DNA of 64,000 nt from Candidatus Tisiphia endosymbiont of Melanophora roralis (GTDB lineage: Bacteria; Pseudomonadota; Alphaproteobacteria; Rickettsiales; Rickettsiaceae), in assembly GCF_964026575.1 (NCBI RefSeq), contig NZ_OZ032161.1, forward strand, positions 868,001 to 932,000, in the 5' to 3' direction. The notes under the pieces were generated by a model. It did not search any database. It was not told the DNA's origin and was given only the letters and a program-made list of their open reading frames with translations. Made by a program: the position numbers and the translations under genes. Shown here piece by piece: positions 1 through 8,262 of this stretch. Every line of letters starts with the position of its first letter. Within the stretch, counting starts at the first letter, position 1.

Positions 1-795
1 GCGTGTGTTTCATCTATAGATACTAGGATTAAGGAGGCAGATAAGGTAGCCTCAATAAACAACTTTGAGAAAAAACTAGTTAAGGCTGGCGATTTTGTTA
101 TTACAACTTACCAACGTGTTTCAGATAAAGATAGCCCTTACGTATTTTATATTGAAGGTGATGGTAGCATTAGTATAGGGCGTTACGCAGTTTCTAGCAA
201 TCCAACCCCTTCCAAGGTTATGTTGCTTAAGCTTGCAGCTCTTGATACTAGACCTAATATAGTTTATATAGCTCGTCCGTGCCAATATACGCCAGTAGAA
301 CTTAACCCCAATTGCAGTCAAATCTATTGGACAGACAAAAGACTTGCCAAGGAGGTTATAGAATCAACAAATATAGTAATAAATAGTATAAGTAATGGTA
401 AACCAGTTAGTTTGGTTGGTTTTTCCGGAGGTGGTGGAGTTACTGTCTTGGTTGCAGCAAGAAATAAGCATATTAAAGATATAATAACTATAGCTGGTAA
501 TCTTGATATTGAGAATTTCAGTAAACATCATGGGATATATGCGTTAAAGGAGTCATTAAATCCCATAGATTATGCCATAAAAATTAGCAATATTCCACAA
601 TTACATCTTTCGGGAGCTAAGGATGCAATAGTACCAAGTAAAATTATGCAGGGCTATATAAAAGCTAGTTCTTCAGATTGTATACAGCAAAAGATTTTCC
701 CTAATATTACTCATACCAAAGGTTGGGATAAGATGTGGCAGGATGTGCTAAAAATTAATCTTACCTGTGGTATAACAAACCCCAATTCGGGATAA
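1..795 (+). CDS. alpha/beta-hydrolase-like protein, 5' end outside the window
   Basis: The reading frame is open from base 1, so the ATG at 220 is internal and the true start lies upstream. The protein carries a nucleophile-elbow motif GFSGGGG (about residues 139-145 counted from base 1), followed by a late Asp (SGAKDAIVP) and a His (NITHTKGW). This Ser-Asp-His order is that of the alpha/beta-hydrolase fold, so an esterase, lipase or peptidase-like activity is plausible, with unknown substrate. The last codons (NPNSG, stop at 793-795) come from the left arm of a palindromic repeat at 784-821, so the natural C-terminus may have been altered by that repeat. The fold assignment is fairly sure; the substrate is unknown. 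Confidence 0.75.
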   Translation, partial: ACVSSIDTRIKEADKVASINNFEKKLVKAGDFVITTYQRVSDKDSPYVFYIEGDGSISIGRYAVSSNPTPSKVMLLKLAALDTRPNIVYIARPCQYTPVELNPNCSQIYWTDKRLAKEVIESTNIVINSISNGKPVSLVGFSGGGGVTVLVAARNKHIKDIITIAGNLDIENFSKHHGIYALKESLNPIDYAIKISNIPQLHLSGAKDAIVPSKIMQGYIKASSSDCIQQKIFPNITHTKGWDKMWQDVLKINLTCGITNPNSG

Positions 796-821
796 TAATT
801 AACTAATTCTTATCCCGAATT
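784..821. repeat. palindromic element E (arms attcgggataa / ttatcccgaat)
   Basis: A near-perfect inverted repeat that could fold into a strong hairpin and act as a terminator for the upstream gene. Related copies with changed but still paired arms lie at 1039-1076, 9117-9150, 20002-20038 and 47434-47470. It supplies the stop codon of the upstream hydrolase. Confidence 0.8.
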
Positions 822-836
822 AGCTTTAATATAAGG

Positions 837-929
837 AAAAATGCATTCTTAAATCGGTTTTGCGAATGCATTTTAAACCTTTCTAAAGCTAAAAACATGA
901 TTTTAATCTTTTAAAATCATGTTTTTAGC
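837..929. repeat. double-hairpin module (837-874 and 888-929)
   Basis: The first hairpin pairs aaaatgcattc with gaatgcatttt. The second is a perfect 19-bp stem, gctaaaaacatgattttaa, closed by the loop TCTT. The same architecture follows palindrome E at 20054-20146, with a completely different second stem. The intergenic stretch 796-1100 holds only this module, palindrome E copies and a trace of the gaagcaatcc-type element (about 936-1030); no gene was seen. Confidence 0.8.
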
Positions 930-935
930 AAAATG

Positions 936-1076
936 GATTGCCACGCTCACGTACGTTCGCTCGCTAATAGACATATACGCCTATAAAACGTCATTGCGAG
1001 GAGACCATAGGTCGACGAAGCAATCTATAATTTCACCGAATTTGGGATAAGAATTGACTAATTCTTATATCGAATT
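936..1076. repeat. gaagcaatcc-type palindromic element plus a second palindrome E
   Basis: The stretch contains the words gattgccacgctcacgtacg, cgctaatagac and gtcattgcgaggag..cgacgaagcaatc. These recur in about ten other places in the window, here in a rearranged order. A second copy of palindrome E (1039-1076; arms aatttgggataagaatt and aattcttatatcgaatt) follows just before queC. Confidence 0.7.
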
Positions 1077-1100
1077 AATGGTTAATCATGGGAGATTTTT

Positions 1101-1799
1101 ATGCAGAAGGCAGTAGCTTTAGTTAGTGGCGGTGCAGATTCAGCCACAGTACTAGCAATGATAGAAAAAATGAATTACGAAATTCATGCCATAAGTTTTA
1201 ACTATTCTCAACATAATAATATTGAACTTGAGAAAGTTAAAGAGTTAGTTAAGAACTATAATATCAAACAACATAAAATTGTAAATATTGATTTACGTAG
1301 CTTTGGCGGATCAGCTCTTACTGATGATGCTATAGAAGTACCAAAATATAAAGATCATAGTGATTTAGGGGATAATATACCAATCACTTATGTACCAGCA
1401 CGTAATACTATATTTTTAAGCTATGCTTTGGGATTTAGTGAAATAATAGGAGCCTTTGATATTTTTATGGGGGTACACGCAACTGATTATGCTAATTACC
1501 CAGATTGCCGTCCAGAGTACCTAGACGCTTTTGAAAAGCTTGCTAATCTTGCAACTGCGGTAGGAGTATTGGGTACACGAATTACCATTCATGCTCCCTT
1601 AATAAATATGACAAAAGGGCAAATTATCAAAACCGGTCTAGAATTAGGAGTAGATTACTCCAAAACAATTTCTTGTTATGACCCATTTAATGGGTTATCT
1701 TGTGGGACATGTCATGCCTGCTTACTTAGACTTAGGGCCTTTGAAGAAAATAATACAATTGACCCAATTAATTATAAAATCGCTTCTACACATGCTTAA
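1101..1799 (+). CDS. queC: 7-cyano-7-deazaguanine (preQ0) synthase QueC
   Basis: QueC converts 7-carboxy-7-deazaguanine to preQ0, using ATP and ammonia, in queuosine biosynthesis. The N-terminus has the PP-loop ATP-pyrophosphatase motif SGGADSAT (residues 9-16). The C-terminus has the zinc-binding cysteines of the family (SCYDP...[10 protein letters not shown], about residues 191-209). The length, 232 aa, is normal. A Shine-Dalgarno-like gggag lies just upstream of the ATG at 1101. The next gene starts inside its last codons, so the two are probably co-transcribed. queF, a later step of the same pathway, is about 14 kb away on the other strand. Confidence 0.95.
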   Translation: MQKAVALVSGGADSATVLAMIEKMNYEIHAISFNYSQHNNIELEKVKELVKNYNIKQHKIVNIDLRSFGGSALTDDAIEVPKYKDHSDLGDNIPITYVPARNTIFLSYALGFSEIIGAFDIFMGVHATDYANYPDCRPEYLDAFEKLANLATAVGVLGTRITIHAPLINMTKGQIIKTGLELGVDYSKTISCYDPFNGLSCGTCHACLLRLRAFEENNTIDPINYKIASTHA

Positions 1800-2340
1800 T
1801 CATTCTATATATCACCAATTTCCTATGTTAGACCTAGACAACATAGTGCTGAGAGAATTAACTAGTGATGATTCAGAAGACTATTTTGGTTATATGAGTA
1901 AATTAGAGATGCGTCCTTTCTTGACAGATAACAACATTCCATCAACTATCCCACAAGCTGCTGATGAACTAAAATATTGGTCTAGCTTATTTCATCACCA
2001 AAGAGGATTTTACTGGGGTATTTCCCTTAAAGATAATAATAAACTTATAGGTACGGCTGGGTTTAATACTGTTTCTACAATGCACCTCAAAGCAGAAATA
2101 AGCTACGATCTTGATCCTGCATTTTGGGGTAAAGGAATTATGCTAAAATCTATCAAAGCTATTTTAAGATTTATAGAATATGCTGGTATTGTTCGAACCC
2201 AAGCTACTGTAATAAATGACAATATACGTTCAATTAATGTTTTAGAACGATGTAATTTTGTCAAAGAGGGTTTGCTTAAGAAATATGAAATTGTTCAAGG
2301 AGTACATAGGGATTATTATATTTACGCTAGAGTGCTTTAG
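1792..2340 (+). CDS. GNAT N-acetyltransferase, RimJ/RimL-like
   Basis: The protein has the layout of a ribosomal-protein-alanine-type acetyltransferase: [19 protein letters not shown] near the N-terminus, a core strand GTAGFNT, a hydrophobic strand AEISYDLDP followed by WGKGIM (acetyl-CoA loop region), and a C-terminal [17 protein letters not shown], typical of the family. The frame is open from 1678 within queC. The ATG at 1792, which overlaps queC by 8 nt, is the sensible start; an ATG at 1825 is an alternative. The substrate is unknown. It is probably translationally coupled to queC. Confidence 0.85.
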   Translation: MLNHSIYHQFPMLDLDNIVLRELTSDDSEDYFGYMSKLEMRPFLTDNNIPSTIPQAADELKYWSSLFHHQRGFYWGISLKDNNKLIGTAGFNTVSTMHLKAEISYDLDPAFWGKGIMLKSIKAILRFIEYAGIVRTQATVINDNIRSINVLERCNFVKEGLLKKYEIVQGVHRDYYIYARVL

Positions 2341-2591
2341 GTTTCTGTAAAAATTTTCAACCTAAAACAAATCAGTTTGATGTAAGACATCGGTTTAATA
2401 GCCTATGGTGTCGTCCTTGCAGGCGTTATGTCATTCCTGTGTAGGGAGGAATCTAGAAAAATGACCAAGATAGCTTGTGTTGAGTTATTTTAGACCCCTG
2501 CCTACGTAGGGGTAACATCACCCCTAATGGCGATAATTACTTGAGTCTACTATTAATTTATTATATCAATATTTGAGGTTATAAATCAATA
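2341..2591. repeat. intergenic repeat cluster (gatgtaagacatcggtttaa family and others)
   Basis: This gap holds gatgtaagacatcggtttaatagcct at 2379-2404, seen again near 22090 and 29475 in either orientation. A segment at about 2515-2575 (taatggc..attacttgag..tactattaatttatta) matches the reverse complement of 8100-8160. The latter forms the 3' end of the restriction-enzyme gene. No gene was seen. Confidence 0.7.
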
Positions 2592-3353
2592 TCAAAACGA
2601 AGTAAAGATAGGGAAATATCGACTATAAGCATAGAAATGAGGATTTTGGAAGTTCTTCTTTTGATAAACTAATTCATTTCCATCTATATCTACAATATTT
2701 CCACCACTAGCTTTAATTAACGCATGTCCCGCTGCAATATCCCATTCCATAGTTGGACCAAACTTGGGATAAATATCCGCCTTCCCTTCTGCTACTAAAC
2801 ATAATTTAATTGAACTTGGTATAGTAACTATTTCAGTAATTAGATGTTTCTTTAGGAATTTCTTGATATCTGAATTTGACGAATGTGAGCTAACAACAGC
2901 CCTATAATGAGTTTTAGGTAGGGCATCAAAGCTTGTTTCTACGCCATTTTGTTCAATTCTTAAAGCATTATTAGCATCTGTATAATGTAATTTTTGCACG
3001 GATGGTTGATAGATAAAACCAATAATAGGCATACCATTTTTTATCAATGCAATATTTACTGTATACGTATCCTCACCTTTGATATAACTTTTTGTACCAT
3101 CAATCGGATCAATCAACCAAAATTGATTGCTATTCAAAGCAATTATATCTCTTTCTTCACAAACTACAGGAATATTAGGTGCTAGGTCCTTTAAACCATC
3201 ATATATAAAGCTACTAATTTCCTTATCAGCATTTGTCACGGGAGAATTATCATCTTTATAAGAAACTATTAACCCTAAATCTCTTCTAATTAGAGCAATC
3301 CCACCAGCTTCAGTAATTAAACTTTTTAAAGACTTAATTAAATTAAGCATCAT
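2592..3353 (-). CDS. cysQ: 3'(2'),5'-bisphosphate nucleotidase CysQ (inositol monophosphatase family)
   Basis: This is a Mg-dependent phosphatase expected to hydrolyse 3'-phosphoadenosine 5'-phosphate to AMP. The family's metal-binding motifs are present in order: EERD (about residue 66), WLIDPIDGTKSYIKG (about 79-93; DPIDGT is the signature) and EWDIAAGHALI near the C-terminus. The length of 253 aa is normal. It lies 10 nt after the upstream DUF2608 gene and is probably last in a three-gene operon. A general inositol-monophosphatase activity cannot be excluded. Confidence 0.88.
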   Translation of the reverse strand: MMLNLIKSLKSLITEAGGIALIRRDLGLIVSYKDDNSPVTNADKEISSFIYDGLKDLAPNIPVVCEERDIIALNSNQFWLIDPIDGTKSYIKGEDTYTVNIALIKNGMPIIGFIYQPSVQKLHYTDANNALRIEQNGVETSFDALPKTHYRAVVSSHSSNSDIKKFLKKHLITEIVTIPSSIKLCLVAEGKADIYPKFGPTMEWDIAAGHALIKASGGNIVDIDGNELVYQKKNFQNPHFYAYSRYFPIFTSF

Positions 3354-3363
3354 TTATTATTCA

Positions 3364-4197
3364 TTATTTGCTATTTGTTATAAATTGTTTAGCCTCATCA
3401 TCTTCTAACCACTTTCCTGTTTTTAATAATATTTCCTGTTGAAATTTCACTATATCCTCCTGTGGAGTACCTTGTAATTCTGTAACGGCTAAATATTCTA
3501 CCCCATAACAATCTAGATCAATTGTTCTTAAAAAATTATCTATGTTATCTAATTCACTTTTTTTATTCTCAAAGAGAATAATGTTATTAGGTAAAATATT
3601 TGTGATACTCATAAACTCACGTAATGCCTGAGCTTTATTTAGATAGTCGGTAAATATTATACCCTTATGAAAAATTGGTGACCTTTTATCAGTTTCATCA
3701 AATTTTAATATTTCTTTATTATTAACTTTATCAGTAAATTTAATACCGAGTCTACTTAGCTGCTCATATTGCCATTCCTCATAATTTTTAATCAGTTTAC
3801 ATGCTGGGTTAATTTTAGTAAACCCAAAAACCAAAGCCCCTGAACTTTTCAGTTTATCGATAAATTTTGGCCAACTAGCTTCTACTAACATAACTTGTCT
3901 TTGCAATAGCAACTTAGCAATTATCTCATCCATATTAGGATGATATTTTGCCAAACTTGCCAGCTCTTCAACAAACCCTCTATAAGGATTAGCATAACGA
4001 AACATCTTAGACTTAGGCGTAACTATTGTATCATCAATATTGATTAGCACTAAGCTAGATGCATCAATTTTTTCAAGTAAATTTTTTACCGTAACAGAAT
4101 CTATAGAATAAGTGGGAATAATTATTGCATAACTTGTATATGGTAACATGATAAAAATTAACAATAATTTTAATAAAAAGTTATTTTTTATTATCAT
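3364..4197 (-). CDS. DUF2608 family secreted protein, HAD-like
   Basis: A hydrophobic signal-type N-terminus (residues 5-25, LLKLLLIFIMLPYTSYA) points to export. The rest resembles DUF2608 proteins, a HAD-like family expanded in Rickettsia and Legionella. The motif-I region reads VLINIDDTIVTP, where the usual first Asp (DxDxT) is Asn, so phosphatase activity may be lost. KSELDNIDNFL (about residues 210-220) is in the region expected for the late acidic motif. The gene overlaps the upstream DUF2608 paralogue by 17 nt. Family assignment is moderately sure; function is unknown. Confidence 0.75.
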   Translation of the reverse strand: MIIKNNFLLKLLLIFIMLPYTSYAIIIPTYSIDSVTVKNLLEKIDASSLVLINIDDTIVTPKSKMFRYANPYRGFVEELASLAKYHPNMDEIIAKLLLQRQVMLVEASWPKFIDKLKSSGALVFGFTKINPACKLIKNYEEWQYEQLSRLGIKFTDKVNNKEILKFDETDKRSPIFHKGIIFTDYLNKAQALREFMSITNILPNNIILFENKKSELDNIDNFLRTIDLDCYGVEYLAVTELQGTPQEDIVKFQQEILLKTGKWLEDDEAKQFITNSK

Positions 4198-5077
4198 ATG
4201 GATTTACACTCTCTTGATTCTTAACTTTGATTTTGTCATTGCTTCTCTTTACTGCATTTACCTTATTAACCAATTCATTAAGTGATTTTTTTAAATCACG
4301 AGAATTGAATATTGATTCTTTTTGGTCAGATAATTTATAATTATAGCCAATAAACATCACATTATCGTCATAATTTCTTAGTTGACTTTCCATTGCAGTC
4401 AACTCACTGGAATTCCCATCGACCATTATTAAAACTTTTGGCATAAACTTCACTTCTATTAAAAAATTTAATATCAACTGAAATGAGGCATTATTATTAC
4501 TACTCAATATACCCTGATAAAATGTTGGATAAGTATTATCAAAAGGCTTCATATTATTAAAAATAAGATAATTATGTTGTGGGAAACTATTGGACAAATC
4601 AATATTAAATTTCTTTAAATACTCAGCTTCCCATATTTCTAGTTTCTTTATATTGTTAAAGTTACCAGTTAAACCATGATCACTCACAATTACTGGACTA
4701 CCTTTATCCATTATATTTTTTATAAAATTAGGCAAATTGACATCTAATAACTCATTTTTGTATTCTGTAAGCAGTATTGTATCAAAATAAGTATCCTTTG
4801 AGGGTTTAACTGATTTGAATATTTCCTGTAGCTTAGATAATTCATTTTTATTCAATTGGATAATTGGGGGGAAAAATGATTTGAATATAACTTTTTCTCT
4901 ACCCAAAACCATTAAGATATCTTTAGGGGAATAATTATTGCATAATTCTTCATAGTCCTTATTTATTTGGTCTAAACTACTAGTATCAACAATCTTACTA
5001 TTTGCCATTAAAGGTAATAGTAATATTATGTAAGAGATGAGTTTATATGTTTTAAATGTAATTCTTCTAATTAGCAT
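4181..5077 (-). CDS. DUF2608-like secreted protein, divergent paralogue
   Basis: It starts with a signal-type segment (about residues 12-27, KLISYIILLLPLMANS). The overall arrangement matches the downstream DUF2608 gene: an N-terminal strand region, a QLNKNELSKL helix, a central WEAEYLKKFNIDL equivalent to YEEWQYEQLSRLGIKF, FYQGILSSNNN equivalent to FHKGIIFTD, and a late MVDGNSSELTAMESQL equivalent to FENKKSELDNI. The HAD nucleophile region is degenerate (LMVLGREKVIF). The two genes look like an old tandem duplication. The C-terminus is Lys/Asn-rich and probably unstructured. Confidence 0.7.
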   Translation of the reverse strand: MLIRRITFKTYKLISYIILLLPLMANSKIVDTSSLDQINKDYEELCNNYSPKDILMVLGREKVIFKSFFPPIIQLNKNELSKLQEIFKSVKPSKDTYFDTILLTEYKNELLDVNLPNFIKNIMDKGSPVIVSDHGLTGNFNNIKKLEIWEAEYLKKFNIDLSNSFPQHNYLIFNNMKPFDNTYPTFYQGILSSNNNASFQLILNFLIEVKFMPKVLIMVDGNSSELTAMESQLRNYDDNVMFIGYNYKLSDQKESIFNSRDLKKSLNELVNKVNAVKRSNDKIKVKNQESVNPYDNKK

Positions 5078-5348
5078 AGAAATTGCTCTTATTTTTTGTT
5101 TATAACAAAAGTAGTTGTCCTACATCTTTTATATCATACGCAGGTCATCTAACTCAATGTCATTCCCGCGTAGGTAGAGGAATCCATATTATCTAACGAC
5201 CTTTGCAGGTTATTTTTTGGATTGTATCTTGAATATTAGCTCTTTATGGAGTTAATATGGTCAGGAAGGAGTGACACCGTTTAAATTAGATAGGTCTTTA
5301 AAGACCGAAGGGATATTGATGCCCTCCTCCCTTGAATCACAAAGTATG

Positions 5349-5480
5349 ATATACTCTTCTACTTTGAAGAATTGGTTTCGCAAATACTTGCGGGGTATTC
5401 GCGTACTCACGTACTTCATGTACGCCTAGTCCGCTCACCCCTTGTTTGTTGTCCCCATTCTCCAAATCATTTGAGTATAC
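5349..5480. repeat. palindromic element D (atactc..cgagtatac family)
   Basis: Arms of the type atactcttctactttgaagaattgg and ccattctccaaatcatttgagtatac enclose a core rich in gtacg words. Other copies are at 9584-9709, 45659-45770 and 48203-48337. It lies in the gene-poor stretch 5078-5821. That stretch otherwise holds an IS110 scrap, an RPE1 copy and, at 5150-5340, only low-level repeat text. Confidence 0.7.
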
Positions 5481-5565
5481 GAACGGTAGCAGAATCCTTT
5501 AGAGATCGAATTTATAATCATGTATCAAAACTTTGCAAAACAACCACTAATTATAGGTAAAGCAA

Positions 5566-5637
5566 ATGACTGAAAAAAGCAAGATATTTATGGGAATAGA
5601 TGTTTCAAAAAATACGCTTGATATATCTATGAATAAT
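5566..5637 (+). pseudogene. N-terminal scrap of an IS110-family transposase
   Basis: ATG at 5566 opens a frame reading MTEKSKIFMGIDVSKNTLDIS. The GIDVSKNTLDI start is diagnostic of the RuvC-like DEDD catalytic domain of IS110 transposases. After about 24 residues the sequence runs into an RPE1 repeat (5638-5782) and stops. It resembles, but is not identical to, the longer IS110 fragment at 53172. Confidence 0.7.
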
Positions 5638-5782
5638 AGATATCTTTGGCAAACTTGCTTATGCTGAGGAATTTAAAGAAACCACAAAACCTCGACCCGC
5701 AGCGGACTATGATGTACGTGAGAAGCAGAGTACCGGTAGCACGAATAAATTACCAGCAGAAGTAGAATTTCGAAAGATATCT
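5638..5782. repeat. Rickettsia palindromic element RPE1-type copy
   Basis: The 145-bp element is bounded by agatatctttggc and cgaaagatatct, which pair. Read on the plus strand it encodes the RPE1-like text FGKLAYAEEF... and ends TNKLPAEVEFRKIS. Copies lie inside addB (30890-31036) and between ftsL and ftsI (41379-41522). Confidence 0.85.
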
Positions 5783-5821
5783 ATTGAATATATTTGTAAT
5801 ATTGTGGTTAATTGCATTATA

Positions 5822-6832
5822 ATGAGGTTTATGTATAATAACTTTACTTTTATTGACTTATTCGCTGGAATTGGTGGTGTAAGAAGATCATTTGAGTCTG
5901 TTGGTGGTAACTGCGTTTACACTAGCGAGATTGATACATCGGCATTAAAAACATATAGAGCTAATTTTAGCTGTGATCATAAAATTGATGGTGATATAAC
6001 ACAAGTACACGAACAAAATGTACCCCCTCACGATATTTTATGTGCAGGATTCCCGTGTCAACCATTTAGTATAGCTGGGGTTTCAAAGCGTTGCTCTTTA
6101 GGAATTCCACACGGGTTTTTATGCAATACTCAGGGAACTCTCTTCTTTGATGTTACAAGAATTATCAGCTACCATAAACCAAAAATCGTCTTTTTAGAGA
6201 ATGTAAAAAATTTATTATCACACGATAAAGGTAAGACATTTGCAATTATTAAAAAAACACTCAGAGATTTAGGTTATACTGTTTCTGAAAGGGTTATTGA
6301 TGCACGATATTACGTACCACAGCACAGGGAAAGGCTTTTTATAGTAGCAAATAGGATAGATGCAAAAATAAATTTACATAAAATAGATTTGCCCAATACA
6401 AAACATATAATTAAAACAATATTTCATTGCCAAAATAATTCAAATAAAGATGACATTACTAATGGCTATGTCGAAAAAAATGGTAAAATTAATAAGAAAT
6501 ATACCCTTACGGACAAACTGTGGCAATATCTACAAGATTACGCAAAGAAACACCGTGCAAAGGGCAATGGTTTTGGTTTTAGTCTTTGCATGGATGATGA
6601 CATTAGCAGAACTCTGTCAGCAAGATATTATAAAGATGGGGCTGAAATATTAATACATCAAGAAAACTCAAATCCTAGAAGATTAACTCCTAGGGAATGT
6701 GCAAGATTGATGGGGTTTCCGGATGATTTTAAAATTGTTGTTAGTGACACGCAAGCATACAAACAGTTTGGTAATTCTGTGGTAATTCCAGTTGTTAGGG
6801 AAGTTGCAGAATATATAACAAAATTTCTATAA
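5822..6832 (+). CDS. Dcm/M.EcoRII-like DNA cytosine-5 methyltransferase
   Basis: This transfers a methyl group to C5 of cytosine in its recognition site. All main C5-methylase motifs are visible in order: DLFAGIGG (I), GFPCQPFS with the catalytic Cys (IV), FLENVKNL (VI), YYVPQHRERLFIV (VIII), RRLTPRECARLMGFP (IX) and QFGNSVVIPVV (X). The target-recognition segment contains YAKKHRAKGNGFGF and RTLSARYYKDGAEILI, very like E. coli Dcm and M.EcoRII, so CCWGG is the likely site. A GTG at 5804 and ATGs at 5822 and 5831 are possible starts. The matching endonuclease follows after 3 nt. Confidence 0.93.
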   Translation: MRFMYNNFTFIDLFAGIGGVRRSFESVGGNCVYTSEIDTSALKTYRANFSCDHKIDGDITQVHEQNVPPHDILCAGFPCQPFSIAGVSKRCSLGIPHGFLCNTQGTLFFDVTRIISYHKPKIVFLENVKNLLSHDKGKTFAIIKKTLRDLGYTVSERVIDARYYVPQHRERLFIVANRIDAKINLHKIDLPNTKHIIKTIFHCQNNSNKDDITNGYVEKNGKINKKYTLTDKLWQYLQDYAKKHRAKGNGFGFSLCMDDDISRTLSARYYKDGAEILIHQENSNPRRLTPRECARLMGFPDDFKIVVSDTQAYKQFGNSVVIPVVREVAEYITKFL

Positions 6833-6835
6833 TTC

Positions 6836-8155
6836 ATGAGAACTAACGTGCTATATTCTGGATTATTATCAGACTATTTTGAAATAGTAGCATTTAAAAC
6901 ATTAAGTAAAGTTGATACGATACTCGGTTCTAATCAACATGAATTTAATGGTGACCGTGCATTAAAAGAACTGTTTCGTTTGTGCAATAATAATACACTC
7001 GAAAAGAAGCAAATATACTCTACTTTTATTTACTTAAACGAAGATGAATCACAAAATATCTTGCAAGATGCTTTCCTGACTTGGTACGATGCTAGAGCAA
7101 AGAGTCATGATAAAACTGGGAGGAGTGAGTATCGACTATATTACCAAACAAATGATGCTACAAAACGAATGAAGAAAGGTGATTTCTTGGCTATTGCAAG
7201 AAAAAATGATGTGTTTCATGTAATTATAGCACAGCATAACAGCACTGCAGAAAAACAAATTATGTGGCTCTTTGGAGTTGAAAAAATAGAAGATAATAAT
7301 AAATTTCAGATTAAGAAAATTCAAAATACAAATAATAAAGTTACCTTTGCATCACGATTTATTTTGGATATTTTAGGCATAAAAGTCCAAGAATTGAATG
7401 AAAATTACTTAGAGATAATGCAGAAAAGATTTGACAATAAAATACCAAGTACGAGTGAACTTTCGCAATTCACACTAGAGTTAATGCAAAAAGAAATTGA
7501 CCCAATTGAAGAGCCGGATGTTGCAATTGTGAGATTATTTGAAAAGGAAGAGGTTCTATACAAAACTCTTGAGAGGATCAAGATAGTTCATAAATTACAA
7601 AATGGCTTTATTGAAAATAACAATGTTGATGTTGACAGCTTCTTACAATTTTCATTATCTATACAAAATGCAAGAAAATCTCGTGCTGGTAAAGCTCTTG
7701 AGAATCATTTATCTTTTATTTTTAATGCAAACAAGGTGATGTATACACACAGCGGAATAACAGAAAATAAGTCAAAACCAGATTTTATTTTTCCAAATAT
7801 TGCCAAATATCATGATATACATTTTGCAGATACTGGTTTATCAATGCTGGCAAGTAAAACAACTTGTAAAGATAGATGGAGGCAAATCTTGTCTGAAGCA
7901 AAACGAATCAAGAAGAAGCATTTATTTACTTTAGAGCCAAGTATTTCAGAAAATCAAACTCAAGAAATGAAGTCAAATGATTTAACGTTAGTTTTACCGA
8001 ATGAAATAAAGGCAACTTATACGATAAATCAACAACAAGATATTATAAATTTAAAAGATTTCCTACTGCTTGTTAAAACAAGACAAAATAAATATATTAA
8101 CCTCAAGTATCGATGTAATAAATTAATAGTAGGCTCAAGTAATCATTGCCATTAA
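6836..8155 (+). CDS. EcoRII-like type II restriction endonuclease
   Basis: The C-terminal half shows the EcoRII catalytic domain: SRAGKALENHLSFIF, then KPDFIFPN, then SKTTCKDRWRQILSEAKRI, KKHLFTLEPSIS and LVLPNEIKATY. This is a PD-(D/E)XK nuclease arrangement. The N-terminal ~180 residues would be the EcoRII effector-binding domain. At 439 aa it is slightly longer than EcoRII. The last ~19 residues (starting INLKYRCNKL) are encoded by a repeat also seen at 2515-2575, so the native C-terminus was probably replaced. It forms a restriction-modification pair with the upstream methylase. Confidence 0.88.
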   Translation: MRTNVLYSGLLSDYFEIVAFKTLSKVDTILGSNQHEFNGDRALKELFRLCNNNTLEKKQIYSTFIYLNEDESQNILQDAFLTWYDARAKSHDKTGRSEYRLYYQTNDATKRMKKGDFLAIARKNDVFHVIIAQHNSTAEKQIMWLFGVEKIEDNNKFQIKKIQNTNNKVTFASRFILDILGIKVQELNENYLEIMQKRFDNKIPSTSELSQFTLELMQKEIDPIEEPDVAIVRLFEKEEVLYKTLERIKIVHKLQNGFIENNNVDVDSFLQFSLSIQNARKSRAGKALENHLSFIFNANKVMYTHSGITENKSKPDFIFPNIAKYHDIHFADTGLSMLASKTTCKDRWRQILSEAKRIKKKHLFTLEPSISENQTQEMKSNDLTLVLPNEIKATYTINQQQDIINLKDFLLLVKTRQNKYINLKYRCNKLIVGSSNHCH

Positions 8156-8262
8156 GGGTGATGTCAACCCCTTAACTGTTGAAAGTTAAAAAATCGCCTA
8201 TTAGCAAAATGCCGTTAGGTGCTGTGGCAATCTTCATGATAGTCAAGACCTCCTTCACAAAA
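8156..8262. repeat. partial ccacaactgttgaaagtt-type element
   Basis: The stretch contains aactgttgaaagttaaaaaatcgcctattagc, the left part of the composite element found complete at 45801-45978. It separates the restriction gene from holB, which points towards it. No gene was seen. Confidence 0.65.

Noticed and set aside
942-1030. CRISPR-like appearance of repeated short words across the window
   Set aside because: The repeats are dispersed, palindromic and not evenly spaced with unique spacers; no cas gene is present.
5372-5560. Short plus-strand frame in the 5.1-5.8 kb gap
   Set aside because: It lies mainly in palindromic element D and has no gene-like features.
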